Shown: positions 17,747-26,541, counted from the stretch's first letter. The stretch: 64,000 nucleotides of DNA from an uncultured Bacteroidales bacterium (GCA_902802265.1 CADCLN010000008.1:1-64000), one strand, 5' to 3'. Notes: a model not told the origin generated them from the sequence alone. Made by a program: numbers and translations.

Positions 17747-17776
17747 ATATGTTTAACTACAAAAACAAGTAAGATT

Positions 17777-17959
17777 ATGAAAAAGATATATCAGAAACCG
17801 GAACTCTTTATTGAGAAGATTACACTGAGCAAAACGTTTTTGAATCCGCTTTCTCTTGATCCGAATCAGAAAGCCCAAAAGAATGGCGAGGTTCTCACCA
17901 AGGGTCGTGGTTACAACAACGACTACGAGGAGGAACCCAGCTTCGGCGACCTCTGGTAA
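17777..17959 (+). CDS. 60-aa peptide of the MKKxYxxP type
   Basis: A 60-aa polypeptide starting 30 bp after the secreted protein gene. It opens MKKIYQKPELFIEKI, continues with a neutral middle, and ends in a Gly/Tyr/acidic tail (RGYNNDYEEEPSFGDLW). Short proteins with this MKKxYxxP start and an acidic or glycine-rich tail are frequent in Bacteroidales beside exported proteins, but I know no established function. It has no signal peptide. A modified-peptide precursor is one possibility, though no modification enzyme lies nearby. Confidence 0.6.
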   Translation: MKKIYQKPELFIEKITLSKTFLNPLSLDPNQKAQKNGEVLTKGRGYNNDYEEEPSFGDLW

Positions 17960-17972
17960 AGAGCATGTTCCC

Positions 17973-18058
17973 ACTCGTCCATCCTCACGCCCAGCGTGGG
18001 GTGGGGATGGACGAACACATCATAACGCCTGTATGGTGTTCGTGCAGGCGTTTATCCC
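17973..18058 (+). terminator. Double hairpin after the 60-aa peptide gene
   Basis: The first hairpin pairs TCGTCCATCC with GGATGGACGA, and the arms enclose a second small stem (CACGC/GCGTG). A second hairpin pairs AACGCCTG with CAGGCGTT at about 18022-18053. The T-run is short, so this may be a terminator or a mRNA-stabilising 3' structure. Confidence 0.55.
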
Positions 18059-18175
18059 TTACTTGCATTTCTCGTAGTTTTCGTTTTATGCAAGTAAATT
18101 GAGTTAATCAGGGCACACACAAATGCGCTGCGAAGCACAGGTGCCCACATAAAGTTAAATTAGAATAAAGATTTT

Positions 18176-18213
18176 CAGCCCCTCCGCAGTGATGCGTGGG
18201 GGCTGTGTTTTTG
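18176..18213 (+). terminator. Intrinsic terminator before the ychF promoter array
   Basis: CAGCCCC...GGGGCTG forms a GC-rich stem with minor mismatches (18176-18205), followed by TGTTTTTG. It insulates ychF from the upstream secreted-protein unit. Confidence 0.7.
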
Positions 18214-18500
18214 TACTCACTTAATCGTGCCGTTGGCTAACGCCCAAGGTACTTGCGCTCGACAAAATCAAAGAAAAAATGCTTTTCTCTTTGTTTTTGT
18301 ACTCACTTAATCGTACCGTTGGCTGACGCCCAAGGTACTTGCGCTCGACAAAATCAAAGAAAAAATGCTTTTCTCTTTGCTTTTGTACTCACTTAATCGT
18401 GCCGTTGGCTAACGCCCAAGGTACTTCCGCTCGACAAAATCAAAGAAAAAAATGCTTTTCTCTTTGCTTTTGTACTCACTTAATCGTACCTTTGCACGCA
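18208..18500 (+). repeat. 86-bp tandem repeat containing promoter copies
   Basis: The landmark GTACTCACTTAATCG starts at 18213, 18299, 18385 and 18472 (periods 86, 86 and 87). The final partial unit carries the functional promoter. The earlier units hold degenerate -7 versions (TGCCGTTG, TACCGTTG, TGCCGTTG). Long apparent reading frames here are products of the repeat. Confidence 0.88.
18463..18494 (+). promoter_or_regulatory. ychF promoter
   Basis: TTTG at 18463-18466 and TACCTTTG at 18487-18494 are 20 bp apart, a perfect match, giving a ~15-nt leader before the ATG at 18514. It sits in the last unit of the 86-bp tandem repeat. Confidence 0.8.
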
Positions 18501-18513
18501 AAATATTTAGATT

Positions 18514-19617
18514 ATGGCATTAAAAGCAGGTATTGTGGGGCTGCCGAATGTGGGCAAATCCACTCTTTTCAATTGTTTGTCGAGTGCAAAGGCACAGGCG
18601 GCAAACTTTCCGTTTTGTACAATCGACGCACAGATGGGACAGGTGAGTGTGCCCGACGAGCGACTGACGAAGCTGGCCGAACTGGTGCACCCAGGACGTA
18701 TCGTACCGGCTGTGTGCGACATCGTGGATATCGCCGGACTGGTGAAGGGCGCAAGCAAGGGTGAGGGACTGGGCAACCAGTTTCTGGGTAACATCCGCGA
18801 GTGCGACGCCATCATCCACGTGCTGCGCTGCTTCGACAACGGCAACATCGTGCATGTGGATGGTTCCGTAGATCCCGTGCGCGACAAGGAGATTATTGAC
18901 ACAGAGCTGCAGTTGAAGGACCTTGAAACCGTGGAAGCTCGACTGAAGAAGACCGAGAAGGTTGCACTCGTGGGTCACGACAAGGATGCAAAGGTGGAGT
19001 ACGACCTTTTGCTCCGCTACAAAGACGCATTGCTGGCCGGCAAAAGTGCACGCACCGTGGAACTGGAAAACGACGAGGAAGTGGCTGCAGCGAAGAATAT
19101 GTTTCTGCTGACCACGAAGCCAGTGCTCTACGTCTGCAACGTGGATGACCAGAGCGCGGTGAACGGCAATGCCTATGTGGATGCCGTGCGCGGAGCCATC
19201 AAGGACGAGAATGCGGAACTGATGATTATCTCGGCTCAGACAGAGGCAGACATTGCTGAACTGGAGAGCTACGAGGAGAAGCAGATGTTCCTGGAGGACA
19301 TGGGCTTGGAGGAAAGCGGTTGCAACCGTCTTATCAAAGCCATCTATTCACTGCTCAACCTGCAGACCTTCATCACTGCTGGCGAAATGGAGGTGAAAGC
19401 CTGGACGTTCCGCAAGGGATGGAAGGCTCCGCAATGTGCCGGTGTCATCCATACGGACTTCGAGAAAGGCTTTATCCGTGCAGAAGTCATCAAGTACGAA
19501 GACTACATCAAGTATGGCTCCGAAGCCGCTGTGCGCGAAGCCGGCAAACTGGGTGTAGAGGGTAAAGACTATGTGGTGCAGGACGGCGACATCATGCACT
19601 TCAGGTTTAATGTTTAA
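18514..19617 (+). CDS. ychF: Redox-responsive ATPase/GTPase YchF (OLA1 family)
   Basis: A 367-aa ribosome-associated P-loop NTPase of the Obg-like family, which usually prefers ATP. The Walker A is GLPNVGKST (residues ~9-17). FPFCTID and VDIAGLVKGASKGEGLG cover switch I and II. The base-recognition motif reads NVDD rather than NKxD, as expected for the YchF subfamily. A coiled-coil segment lies in the middle (~135-165) and a TGS domain forms the C-terminus. Length is standard. lgt follows after 39 bp. Confidence 0.96.
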   Translation: MALKAGIVGLPNVGKSTLFNCLSSAKAQAANFPFCTIDAQMGQVSVPDERLTKLAELVHPGRIVPAVCDIVDIAGLVKGASKGEGLGNQFLGNIRECDAIIHVLRCFDNGNIVHVDGSVDPVRDKEIIDTELQLKDLETVEARLKKTEKVALVGHDKDAKVEYDLLLRYKDALLAGKSARTVELENDEEVAAAKNMFLLTTKPVLYVCNVDDQSAVNGNAYVDAVRGAIKDENAELMIISAQTEADIAELESYEEKQMFLEDMGLEESGCNRLIKAIYSLLNLQTFITAGEMEVKAWTFRKGWKAPQCAGVIHTDFEKGFIRAEVIKYEDYIKYGSEAAVREAGKLGVEGKDYVVQDGDIMHFRFNV

Positions 19618-19656
19618 GGTTATGCGCAATGTCGTAATAACGTAAATTCGTAAATC

Positions 19657-20532
19657 ATGCTACTATTCATCGATTGGCAACCCAGCCTTGAGCTGTTCAG
19701 CATCGGGTCGTTCTCGGTGCGGTGGTACTCCATGATGTGGGTCATCGGACTGCTCTGTGCCTATTTCATTGTGCAGAGACTTTACCGCCAGCAGCAGATT
19801 CCTGACGAGAAGTTCGAGCCACTGTTCATCTACTGCTTCCTCGGCGTACTCATCGGTGCGCGACTAGGACATTGCATCTTCTACGAACCCGACTACTACC
19901 TGACGAGCAAGATTGGTTTTATGGAAATGTTCCTGCCCATGCACTACACAGACGGGGGCTGGAAATTCACAGGCTACGAGGGGCTTGCCAGTCATGGCGG
20001 CACCATCGGCCTCTTCATTGGCATGTGGTTCTATGCCCGCAAGCATGGGGTAGGGCTGTGGACGGTCATCGACAACGTAGCGATTGCTACGCCGCTGACG
20101 TGCTGCTTCATCCGCCTTGGCAACCTGATGAACTCTGAAATCATCGGCAAGGTGACGGATGTGCCGTGGGCTTTTATTTTCCACACTCGCGAAGCGTTGG
20201 TTGACGGCGTGCTGACTCCGCGCCATCCAGCCCAGCTTTATGAGGCGATTGCTTACCTGATCATTTTCTTTGGAGGATTGTGGATTTATCACAAAGACAC
20301 TGCAAAATCTCAAAACCACACTTCCCTTGTTGGCACCAGTTTCTACTTTGGCTACTGCGTCTTCACCATCTTCTTCTTCCGCTTCTTTGTGGAGTTCCTG
20401 AAGAAAGAGCAAGTAGCCTTTGAGCAGGACATGCCGCTCGACATGGGTCAGTTGCTCAGCATTCCCTTCGTCCTCATCGCTGGCTATGCCATGTGGAAAG
20501 GGTGGGGGAAAAGAGCATTTGAAAAATCATAA
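19657..20532 (+). CDS. lgt: Prolipoprotein diacylglyceryl transferase
   Basis: A 291-aa integral inner-membrane enzyme that transfers diacylglyceryl from phosphatidylglycerol to the lipobox cysteine of prolipoproteins. Several hydrophobic helices are evident. The family motif SHGGTIGLF (residues ~112-120), RLGNLMNSEIIG (~150) and PRHPAQLYEA (~190) are intact. Several substrates with clear lipoboxes are encoded in this window (37568, 40035, 44103 and 45110). Confidence 0.96.
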   Translation: MLLFIDWQPSLELFSIGSFSVRWYSMMWVIGLLCAYFIVQRLYRQQQIPDEKFEPLFIYCFLGVLIGARLGHCIFYEPDYYLTSKIGFMEMFLPMHYTDGGWKFTGYEGLASHGGTIGLFIGMWFYARKHGVGLWTVIDNVAIATPLTCCFIRLGNLMNSEIIGKVTDVPWAFIFHTREALVDGVLTPRHPAQLYEAIAYLIIFFGGLWIYHKDTAKSQNHTSLVGTSFYFGYCVFTIFFFRFFVEFLKKEQVAFEQDMPLDMGQLLSIPFVLIAGYAMWKGWGKRAFEKS

Positions 20533-20540
20533 GGTTTTTT

Positions 20541-21098
20541 ATGGATATTGAATTATCACAGGTAAAGAATAAGATAACTGTCATCAGAGAAAAACTCATC
20601 ATTGCAGATGCAGATGTAGCTGTACTCTATGGAGTGGAAACCAAACGGGTAAACGAAGCTGTCAGAAATAACCCTGATAAGTTTCCAGAAGATTATATGT
20701 TTGAGATTTCTTCTGATGAATTATTATATTTGCGGTCGAAAATTTCGTCCACAAAAGTTTCCACCAAAAGCAGAACTGCTACAAAGGTGTTTACAGAAAA
20801 AGGACTGTATATGCTGGCAACAATATTGAAAAGCAAAAACGCCACAAGTGTTACATTTGCTATTATTGAAACATTTGCCAAAGTACGGGAACTGAAAAGA
20901 GAACTTGTGGATTTACACAAAGAAACAGATAAAAAGAAACAAGCCGACAAAATGCAACGTTTTGGTGAAGTGCTTACAGACATCGTTATGCCAGACCTGG
21001 AAACTACCGAAACAGAATCAACGCTTGAATTAAACTTCTTAATAGGAAAAATAAAACATACGGTGAAAAGAGTCAAGAAAAATACAAGTAACCCCTGA
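20541..21098 (+). CDS. ORF6N-domain DNA-binding protein
   Basis: A 185-aa protein whose N-terminal ~90 residues match the ORF6N/KilA-related domain: ADVAVLYGVETKRVNEAVRNN, then FPEDYMFEIS, then ATKVFTEKGLYMLATILKS. The C-terminal half is a charged coiled coil. Such proteins occur in phages as antirepressors and as stand-alone chromosomal genes in Bacteroidales, where their role is unclear. It starts 8 bp after lgt and ends 32 bp before argF', so it looks like an accessory insertion into a housekeeping run. It is more AT-rich than both neighbours. Confidence 0.85.
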   Translation: MDIELSQVKNKITVIREKLIIADADVAVLYGVETKRVNEAVRNNPDKFPEDYMFEISSDELLYLRSKISSTKVSTKSRTATKVFTEKGLYMLATILKSKNATSVTFAIIETFAKVRELKRELVDLHKETDKKKQADKMQRFGEVLTDIVMPDLETTETESTLELNFLIGKIKHTVKRVKKNTSNP

Positions 21099-21130
21099 AC
21101 AGTAGAATCATTTATATACAACAAAACACA

Positions 21131-22186
21131 ATGAAACGATTTCAACACGTATCCGACCTGGGCGACCTGCGCACAGCACTCGCCGAAGCATTCGAAATTA
21201 AGCAAGACCGTTACAAATATCAGGAGCTGGGACGGAACAAGACCGCCATGCTCATCTTTTTCAACAATTCGCTGCGCACACGTCTCAGCACACAGAAGGC
21301 CGCTCTCAACCTGGGCATGAACGTGATTGTGCTCGACGTGAACCAAGGTGCCTGGAAACTGGAAACAGAGCGCGGCGTGGTAATGGAAAGCGACAAGAGC
21401 GAACACCTCTTGGAAGCCATCCCCGTGATGGGCAGCTACTGCGACCTCATCGGCGTGCGCTCGTTTGCCCGCTTTGAAAGCCGCAAGGACGACTACGAAG
21501 AGAAAATCATGCAGCAGTTCATCCAGTACAGCGGTCGCCCCGTATTCTTCATGGAGAGTGCCACCGTGCATCCGCTGCAAGCCTTTGCCGACCTCATCAC
21601 CATTGAGGAGTACAAGAACAAGACCCTCGTAGAGCCCAATCCGCTCTTCGGCGGTGAAGCTGTTCGGCGCACATTGAACAAGCGTCCGAAGGTTGTTCTC
21701 AGCTGGGCACCACACCCCAAAGCCCTTCCGCAGGCTGTGCCCAATTCGTTTGCCCAGTGGATGCTCGCTGCAGCCAATCCACAGACAGGCATCGAGGGCG
21801 GCATGGACTTTGTCATCACACACCCCAAGGGCTACGAACTGGATCCTCTGTTCGTCGAGGGTGCGACTGTGGAATATGACCAGATGAAAGCCTTCGAGGG
21901 TGCCGACTTCATCTATGCCAAGAACTGGTCGTGCCCAGGCGTGACGCAGCCCGAGAACTATGGAAAAGTGCTGGGCGACTATCACGACTATCTGGATTGG
22001 ACAGTGGGCGAGCGACAGATGGCTGTAACGAACCATGCTTTCTTCATGCACTGCCTGCCTGTGCGCCGCAACATGATTGTCACCGACGATGTCATCGAAG
22101 CCCCCACCAGCATTGTCATCCCCGAAGCAGCCAACCGCGAAATCAGCGCCACAGTGGTGCTGAAGCGGATGCTGGAAGCACTCTAA
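21131..22186 (+). CDS. argF': N-succinyl/N-acetylornithine carbamoyltransferase (ArgF')
   Basis: A 351-aa transcarbamylase of the acetylated-intermediate arginine pathway known from Bacteroides and Xanthomonas. It transfers carbamoyl phosphate to N-acyl-ornithine. The carbamoyl-phosphate loop reads NSLRTRLSTQ (residues ~46-55) in place of the STRT form of ordinary OTCase. MESATVHPLQ and HCLPVRRN are the expected active-site segments. By ungapped counting, residue 90 is Ser (SDKSEHLLEA). The specificity-determining residue reported there is Pro in the succinyl enzyme and Glu in the acetyl enzyme, so the acyl group is left open. argH lies 20 kb away at 41604. Confidence 0.92.
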   Translation: MKRFQHVSDLGDLRTALAEAFEIKQDRYKYQELGRNKTAMLIFFNNSLRTRLSTQKAALNLGMNVIVLDVNQGAWKLETERGVVMESDKSEHLLEAIPVMGSYCDLIGVRSFARFESRKDDYEEKIMQQFIQYSGRPVFFMESATVHPLQAFADLITIEEYKNKTLVEPNPLFGGEAVRRTLNKRPKVVLSWAPHPKALPQAVPNSFAQWMLAAANPQTGIEGGMDFVITHPKGYELDPLFVEGATVEYDQMKAFEGADFIYAKNWSCPGVTQPENYGKVLGDYHDYLDWTVGERQMAVTNHAFFMHCLPVRRNMIVTDDVIEAPTSIVIPEAANREISATVVLKRMLEAL

Positions 22187-22264
22187 TATTGGCACCACAA
22201 CAAAGAATTGCTTGCCAATATGAAATAAAATGGTTTGAAATCAGTTTATTTGAAATAAAATAGT

Positions 22265-22272
22265 TACATTTG
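22265..22272 (+). promoter_or_regulatory. -7 element of the AAA ATPase gene
   Basis: TACATTTG matches TAnnTTTG exactly, 27 bp before the ATG at 22299. A TTTG at the canonical distance is absent. Confidence 0.45.
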
Positions 22273-22298
22273 CGGCGCAAAAACCATTGAGACAGCAA

Positions 22299-23438
22299 AT
22301 GAAAATACCTTTTGTTTACGGAAGACGTGCTGAAGCAGAAGAGTTTACAGGACGAAAAGCAGACATTGCAAGATTAAAAATGAATCTTGCAGGCGGTATC
22401 AACACGACGATTGTTTCCCCACGACGATGGGGAAAAACATCGTTGGTTCACCGTGTATTGGAAGAAATTGTCAGAGAGAACAACAAAGAATACATGACTT
22501 GTCATGTGGATATGTTCGGCTGTCATGACGAAGAACAATTTTACAATGCTTACCTGAACGCCATCTTAAAATCTTCTGCCACACGACTGGACGACATTGC
22601 CCGCATTATCAAGAAATACGTAGGAAGCTTAGGTCCAAAGATAACGTTAGGCGATGCTGGAGCTATGACAGAATTTAGCTTAGGCATCGATTTCAAGGAC
22701 AACAAGTATTCTGTGGATGAAATTCTTGACCTGCCTGAACAAATTGCCAAAGAACGAGGCAAAAAGTTTATCGTGTGCATAGATGAATTCCAGAACATAG
22801 AAAACTTTTCTTCCCCTCAACAATTTCAAGCCAAACTCCGTTCCCATTGGCAACTGCACCAACACGTGTGCTATTGCCTATATGGCAGCAAACGGCACAT
22901 GCTGCTCAATATGTTCGGCAATTACGAAATGCCATTTTACAAATTTGGCGACCTGATGGTACTTGAGAAAATACCCAGCAACGAATGGGCTACATTCATT
23001 GCCAAGCGTTTCTGCGATACGGGCAAACACATTTCGTTGGCAAATGCCCAAAAGGTGGCAGAACGGGTAGAGTGCCATTCTTACTATGTCCAGCAATACA
23101 GTCAACTGATTTGGTTGCTGACCACCAACACCGTTACGGATGAGCATATAGACCTTGCTTTCGAACAGCTTGTAGATAGGTCAACCTTGCTGTTCGACAA
23201 TCTGACAGACAATCTTAAACCACGCCAAATCAACTTTCTCCTCGCTATTGCTCAGGGAGAAAAGAACCTAAGCAGCGCCGCTGTACTGAAGAAATATAAT
23301 CTGGGCACTTCGGCCAACATCAAAAACCTCAAGACTTCCGTCATTGAAAAAGACCTTGTTGACGAAATAGACAAAACTTTCTATATACAAGACCCTATCT
23401 TCAAGTATTGGCTACTGAATAGGTACAGCAAACATTAA
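22299..23438 (+). CDS. AAA family ATPase of the archaeal-type (ATPase_2) group
   Basis: A 379-aa stand-alone ATPase. The N-terminus FVYGRRAEAEEFTGR is the typical opening of this group. Walker A is SPRRWGKTS (residues ~39-47), Walker B is FIVCIDEFQNI (~153-163), and YGSKRHML carries the sensor region. The C-terminal ~100 residues look like a winged helix that ends in an IQDPIFKYWL motif common to these proteins. No defined function is established for this group. A TTG 12 bp upstream is in frame but the ATG fits better. It is convergent with the helicase gene, with a strong shared terminator. Confidence 0.85.
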   Translation: MKIPFVYGRRAEAEEFTGRKADIARLKMNLAGGINTTIVSPRRWGKTSLVHRVLEEIVRENNKEYMTCHVDMFGCHDEEQFYNAYLNAILKSSATRLDDIARIIKKYVGSLGPKITLGDAGAMTEFSLGIDFKDNKYSVDEILDLPEQIAKERGKKFIVCIDEFQNIENFSSPQQFQAKLRSHWQLHQHVCYCLYGSKRHMLLNMFGNYEMPFYKFGDLMVLEKIPSNEWATFIAKRFCDTGKHISLANAQKVAERVECHSYYVQQYSQLIWLLTTNTVTDEHIDLAFEQLVDRSTLLFDNLTDNLKPRQINFLLAIAQGEKNLSSAAVLKKYNLGTSANIKNLKTSVIEKDLVDEIDKTFYIQDPIFKYWLLNRYSKH

Positions 23439-23477
23439 CCAAAGAATGCACCCCACAACGAGGTGCATTCTTTGGTT
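23437..23477. terminator. Bidirectional terminator between convergent genes
   Basis: A perfect 16-bp stem: the arm at 23437-23452 (AACCAAAGAATGCACC) pairs with 23462-23477 around a 9-nt loop. T-runs flank both ends on the two strands, so it can serve both the AAA ATPase gene and the helicase gene. Confidence 0.85.
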
Positions 23478-23496
23478 TAGTACAGTATGTTGATAC

Positions 23497-25470
23497 TTAC
23501 TTCTTCTTCCCTTTCTTCTTCGTAAACTTTTCGTAGAAGGGTTGGGATTCCACCTGACCTTCGAAATACTTTGCCCATTCGGCGGCACCTTTGGGACCAC
23601 GGGCGGCGGTGTAGCCACGCTCTTCGCGGCTGGGCTTCTTCTTGCGACTTTCCGAAGCGCTGCCGGCAGGACGACCTGCTTGGGCGCGGACAGACTTGAA
23701 GTCGTTACGGCGACCACCACGGCTGCTGCGTTCTTCGGCTGCGCCCCGTTCACGGCGACTGCTGCCCTTCGCTGACTGGCCCTCGGTGTTGTCTGTTATC
23801 TCCACGTTCACCTGTCTGCCGTCGAAGTCAGTACCTGGCAAGACACGGAGCACGGTCTTTGCCTGCTGTTCGGGCACCTCGAAGAAGGAGAAATTCTGCA
23901 TCAGGTCGATGCGGCCGAGGTCGATGCGGGCACCACCCGAAACACGGTTGATGAAGCCCATGAAGACTTTCGGATTGATGCCATCCTTCTTTCCCAGGTT
24001 GATAAAGAAACGTGTGTAGCCCTTTTCGGCCGTTTTCGGGCCGCTGGAGCCACGTTCTCTGCGGCTGCCTCGCTCTGTACGTCGGCCCATCTTTTCCTCC
24101 TTCACGCCGCCCTTATCGCTTGGCTGGATGATTTCGGGTGCATTCTTGTAGTAATTCAAGAAGGTGTTGAACTGCATACTCACCATGCGCTTGATGATAT
24201 CTTCCTTTTCCAGCAGGTCGAATTTGCGATAGACTTCGCCCAGGTATGGAGCGATTTCTTCCTCGTCAACGGCTACTTTCTCGATGTCGTCGATGACTTT
24301 GTAGAGCTGCTTCGCACAGATTTCTTGTCCGGTAGGCAGTATGCCAGGCACGAACTTCTTCTGAATCTGCTTTTCGATGGCACGCACCTTGCCTTTTTCC
24401 TTCACGTGGATGATGCTGATGCTGGTTCCGCTGCGGCCTGCGCGCCCTGTACGGCCCGAGCGGTGTGTATAGCTCTCGATGTCGTCAGGCAATCCGTAGT
24501 TGATGACGTGTGTGAGTTCGTCCACGTCCAGTCCACGGGCAGCCACGTCGGTAGCCACCAGGAGCTGTACGCGATGCTGACGGAACTTCTGCATGGTCAG
24601 GTCGCGCTGGGCCTGAGAGAGTTCTCCGTGGAGCGATTCGGCATTGTAGCCGTCCTGTATGAGTTTGTCGGCAATCTCCTGCGTCTCCATGCGGGTGCGG
24701 CAGAAGATAATGGCGTAGATTTCGGGATAGTAGTCGGCGATGCGCTTCAGTGCGTTGTACTTGTCGCGTGCCGAAACGAGGTAGTAGATATGGTGCACGT
24801 GTTCGGCGCCCTCGTTGCGGCTGCCCACGACGATTTCCTTATGGTTGACCAGATAGCCCTGGGCAATGCGCTCAATCTCCTTGGACATGGTGGCCGAGAA
24901 GAGCAGGGTGTTGCGCCCCTCGCCGCCTTCTTCGGCTGCATGGGGAGGGCATCCGGCCAGGATGGCGTCTATGCTCTCGCTGAAGCCCATGTTCAGCATT
25001 TCGTCAGCCTCATCGAGCACAACGTTCTGCACATGTGAAAGGTCGGCCACCTTGCGTTCCATCAGATCGACCAGACGACCAGGGGTGGCGACGATGATCT
25101 GCACACCACGGCGCAGCTGGCGAATCTGCGGTTCGATGCTGGCACCTCCATAGACGGCCAGCACGTGCAGTCCCTGGATGTATTTGCTATAGTCCTTCAG
25201 GTCGTCGGTGATTTGCAGGCAAAGTTCGCGCGTTGGGGCGATGACGATGGCCTGCGTCACCGTGGAGCTGGTGTCAATCTTCTGCAACACGGGCAGACCG
25301 TATGCGGCGGTTTTGCCCGTACCAGTCTGGGCAAGAGCAACGATGTCATTGTTGTGGCCCAGCAAGTACGGAATCACTTCTTCTTGCACAGGCATGGGGC
25401 TTTCGTAGCCCATCTCGGTGATGGCGCGGAGTATTTCTCCGGAGACGCCAAGTTCTTCAAATGTCTTCAA
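23497..25470 (-). CDS. DEAD-box RNA helicase with DbpA-type RNA-binding domain
   Basis: A 657-aa ATP-dependent RNA helicase (CsdA/DeaD-like). Motifs in order: Q motif region, AQTGTGKT (residues ~45-52), PTRELCLQ, DEADEML, SATMS and HRSGRTGRAGRSG. A DbpA-type RNA-binding fold follows near residues 470-560 (TRFFINLGKKDGINP, then the FFEVPE segment). The last ~90 residues are basic and Arg/Gly/Ser-rich, suited to non-specific RNA contact. Likely roles are ribosome assembly and cold adaptation. The start is TTG at 25470; no in-frame ATG lies nearby. Confidence 0.93.
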   Translation of the reverse strand: MKTFEELGVSGEILRAITEMGYESPMPVQEEVIPYLLGHNNDIVALAQTGTGKTAAYGLPVLQKIDTSSTVTQAIVIAPTRELCLQITDDLKDYSKYIQGLHVLAVYGGASIEPQIRQLRRGVQIIVATPGRLVDLMERKVADLSHVQNVVLDEADEMLNMGFSESIDAILAGCPPHAAEEGGEGRNTLLFSATMSKEIERIAQGYLVNHKEIVVGSRNEGAEHVHHIYYLVSARDKYNALKRIADYYPEIYAIIFCRTRMETQEIADKLIQDGYNAESLHGELSQAQRDLTMQKFRQHRVQLLVATDVAARGLDVDELTHVINYGLPDDIESYTHRSGRTGRAGRSGTSISIIHVKEKGKVRAIEKQIQKKFVPGILPTGQEICAKQLYKVIDDIEKVAVDEEEIAPYLGEVYRKFDLLEKEDIIKRMVSMQFNTFLNYYKNAPEIIQPSDKGGVKEEKMGRRTERGSRRERGSSGPKTAEKGYTRFFINLGKKDGINPKVFMGFINRVSGGARIDLGRIDLMQNFSFFEVPEQQAKTVLRVLPGTDFDGRQVNVEITDNTEGQSAKGSSRRERGAAEERSSRGGRRNDFKSVRAQAGRPAGSASESRKKKPSREERGYTAARGPKGAAEWAKYFEGQVESQPFYEKFTKKKGKKK

Positions 25471-25495
25471 AATGTTCTGTTTTTAAATTGTTACG

Positions 25496-26437
25496 TTAAT
25501 GTGTTGTTGCGTTGGCTGTGAGATAGGCCGCAGCAAACTCCTTGCTGATGGAGTTGTGGATGCTCTGACAAACTTCGGTGGCAAGGGCTGTGCCGTGAGC
25601 CACAATCTTGTCCCACTCGGCGGCGGAAAGGGTGGGGAGGTCGCTGCGCTTCACACCGGCTGCCATCAGACCAAAGACCACGCCGGCGTTGAAGTTGTCG
25701 CCCGCACCGATGGTTGAGACGGTCTGAATCTGCTGCACCTTGTAGTCCTTCTGCAGGGTGGGGGTGAAAAGGCGGATAGCTCCATCGGCATCGGTGCAGA
25801 GCATCTGTTTGCAGTAGAAGGAAACCTCCTGGTGGTAAGCCTGCGCTGCATCGTCGATGCCGAACATGTTATGGAAATCCTCGGTAGATCCGCGCACGAT
25901 ATCAGCCAGTTCAAAGTTCTCCAGGATGGAAGAATAGAGATTGATGGCCTCGGAAGCATGTGTGGAGCGGAAATTGATGTCGTAGTAGATGAGCGCCTCA
26001 CGGCGGCGGGCATAGTCGAGAAACTCTTTCACCTTCGGACGAAGCACCGGATTCAGCACGAAATAGGAACCCATCATGACGATGTCGTCCTTCTGGATGT
26101 CGGGCCACTTCACATCGAGCCGCGCCTTGGGGTAGTCCTTGTAGAAGGTGTATTCAGCATCGTTGCGCTCGTTGAGGTATGCCAGCGAAATGGCAGTTCG
26201 GCCGTCTTCATAGACGCACACGCTGCTGTCATCTACACCGTTTTCCTTCATGAAGCGCTTGATGATGCCGCCCACGCGGTCGTTACCAGTCTCGGTGATC
26301 ATCGTCACGTTCTGACGCAAACGGCCCAGCGACACGATGCCGTTGAACACGGAGCCGCCAGGGACTGCCGCTGTGGGTTGCTCGTTCTTGAAGATAATGT
26401 CGAGAATGGTCTCGCCAATGCCAATAATCTTTCTCAT
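25496..26437 (-). CDS. PfkB-family carbohydrate kinase (fructokinase-like)
   Basis: A 313-aa ribokinase-superfamily sugar kinase. N-terminal GIGETILDIIF and PGGSVFNGIVSLGRL form the substrate side. The C-terminal signature STIGAGDNFNAGVVFG (residues ~233-248) carries the catalytic Asp and the anion hole. Substrate is probably fructose or a related hexose, but it cannot be fixed from sequence. It starts 26 bp upstream of the helicase gene. The four-unit 21-bp operator-like array at 26542-26619 lies 105 bp upstream of its start codon. Confidence 0.88.
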   Translation of the reverse strand: MRKIIGIGETILDIIFKNEQPTAAVPGGSVFNGIVSLGRLRQNVTMITETGNDRVGGIIKRFMKENGVDDSSVCVYEDGRTAISLAYLNERNDAEYTFYKDYPKARLDVKWPDIQKDDIVMMGSYFVLNPVLRPKVKEFLDYARRREALIYYDINFRSTHASEAINLYSSILENFELADIVRGSTEDFHNMFGIDDAAQAYHQEVSFYCKQMLCTDADGAIRLFTPTLQKDYKVQQIQTVSTIGAGDNFNAGVVFGLMAAGVKRSDLPTLSAAEWDKIVAHGTALATEVCQSIHNSISKEFAAAYLTANATTH

Positions 26438-26541
26438 AATTATTCTGTCTGTCTTTTAGTTCTATCGAAAATCGGTCAATATGTGGATTAAAACTGCCAA
26501 CACTGGGAAATAAACTTCGCAGAAGCCGTGATATTTCTTGG

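Noticed and set aside
18339-18764. Apparent 141-aa protein upstream of and overlapping ychF
   Set aside because: Its first ~55 residues are a direct translation of the 86-bp tandem repeat, and the rest is the ychF sequence in another frame.
20693-22198. Long minus-strand frame (501 aa) across the ORF6N gene and argF'
   Set aside because: Both plus-strand genes have full family motifs; the antisense frame has none.
24398-24413. Second parS-like site inside the helicase gene
   Set aside because: It matches only about 12 of 16 positions and lies in coding sequence; a chance match is likely.
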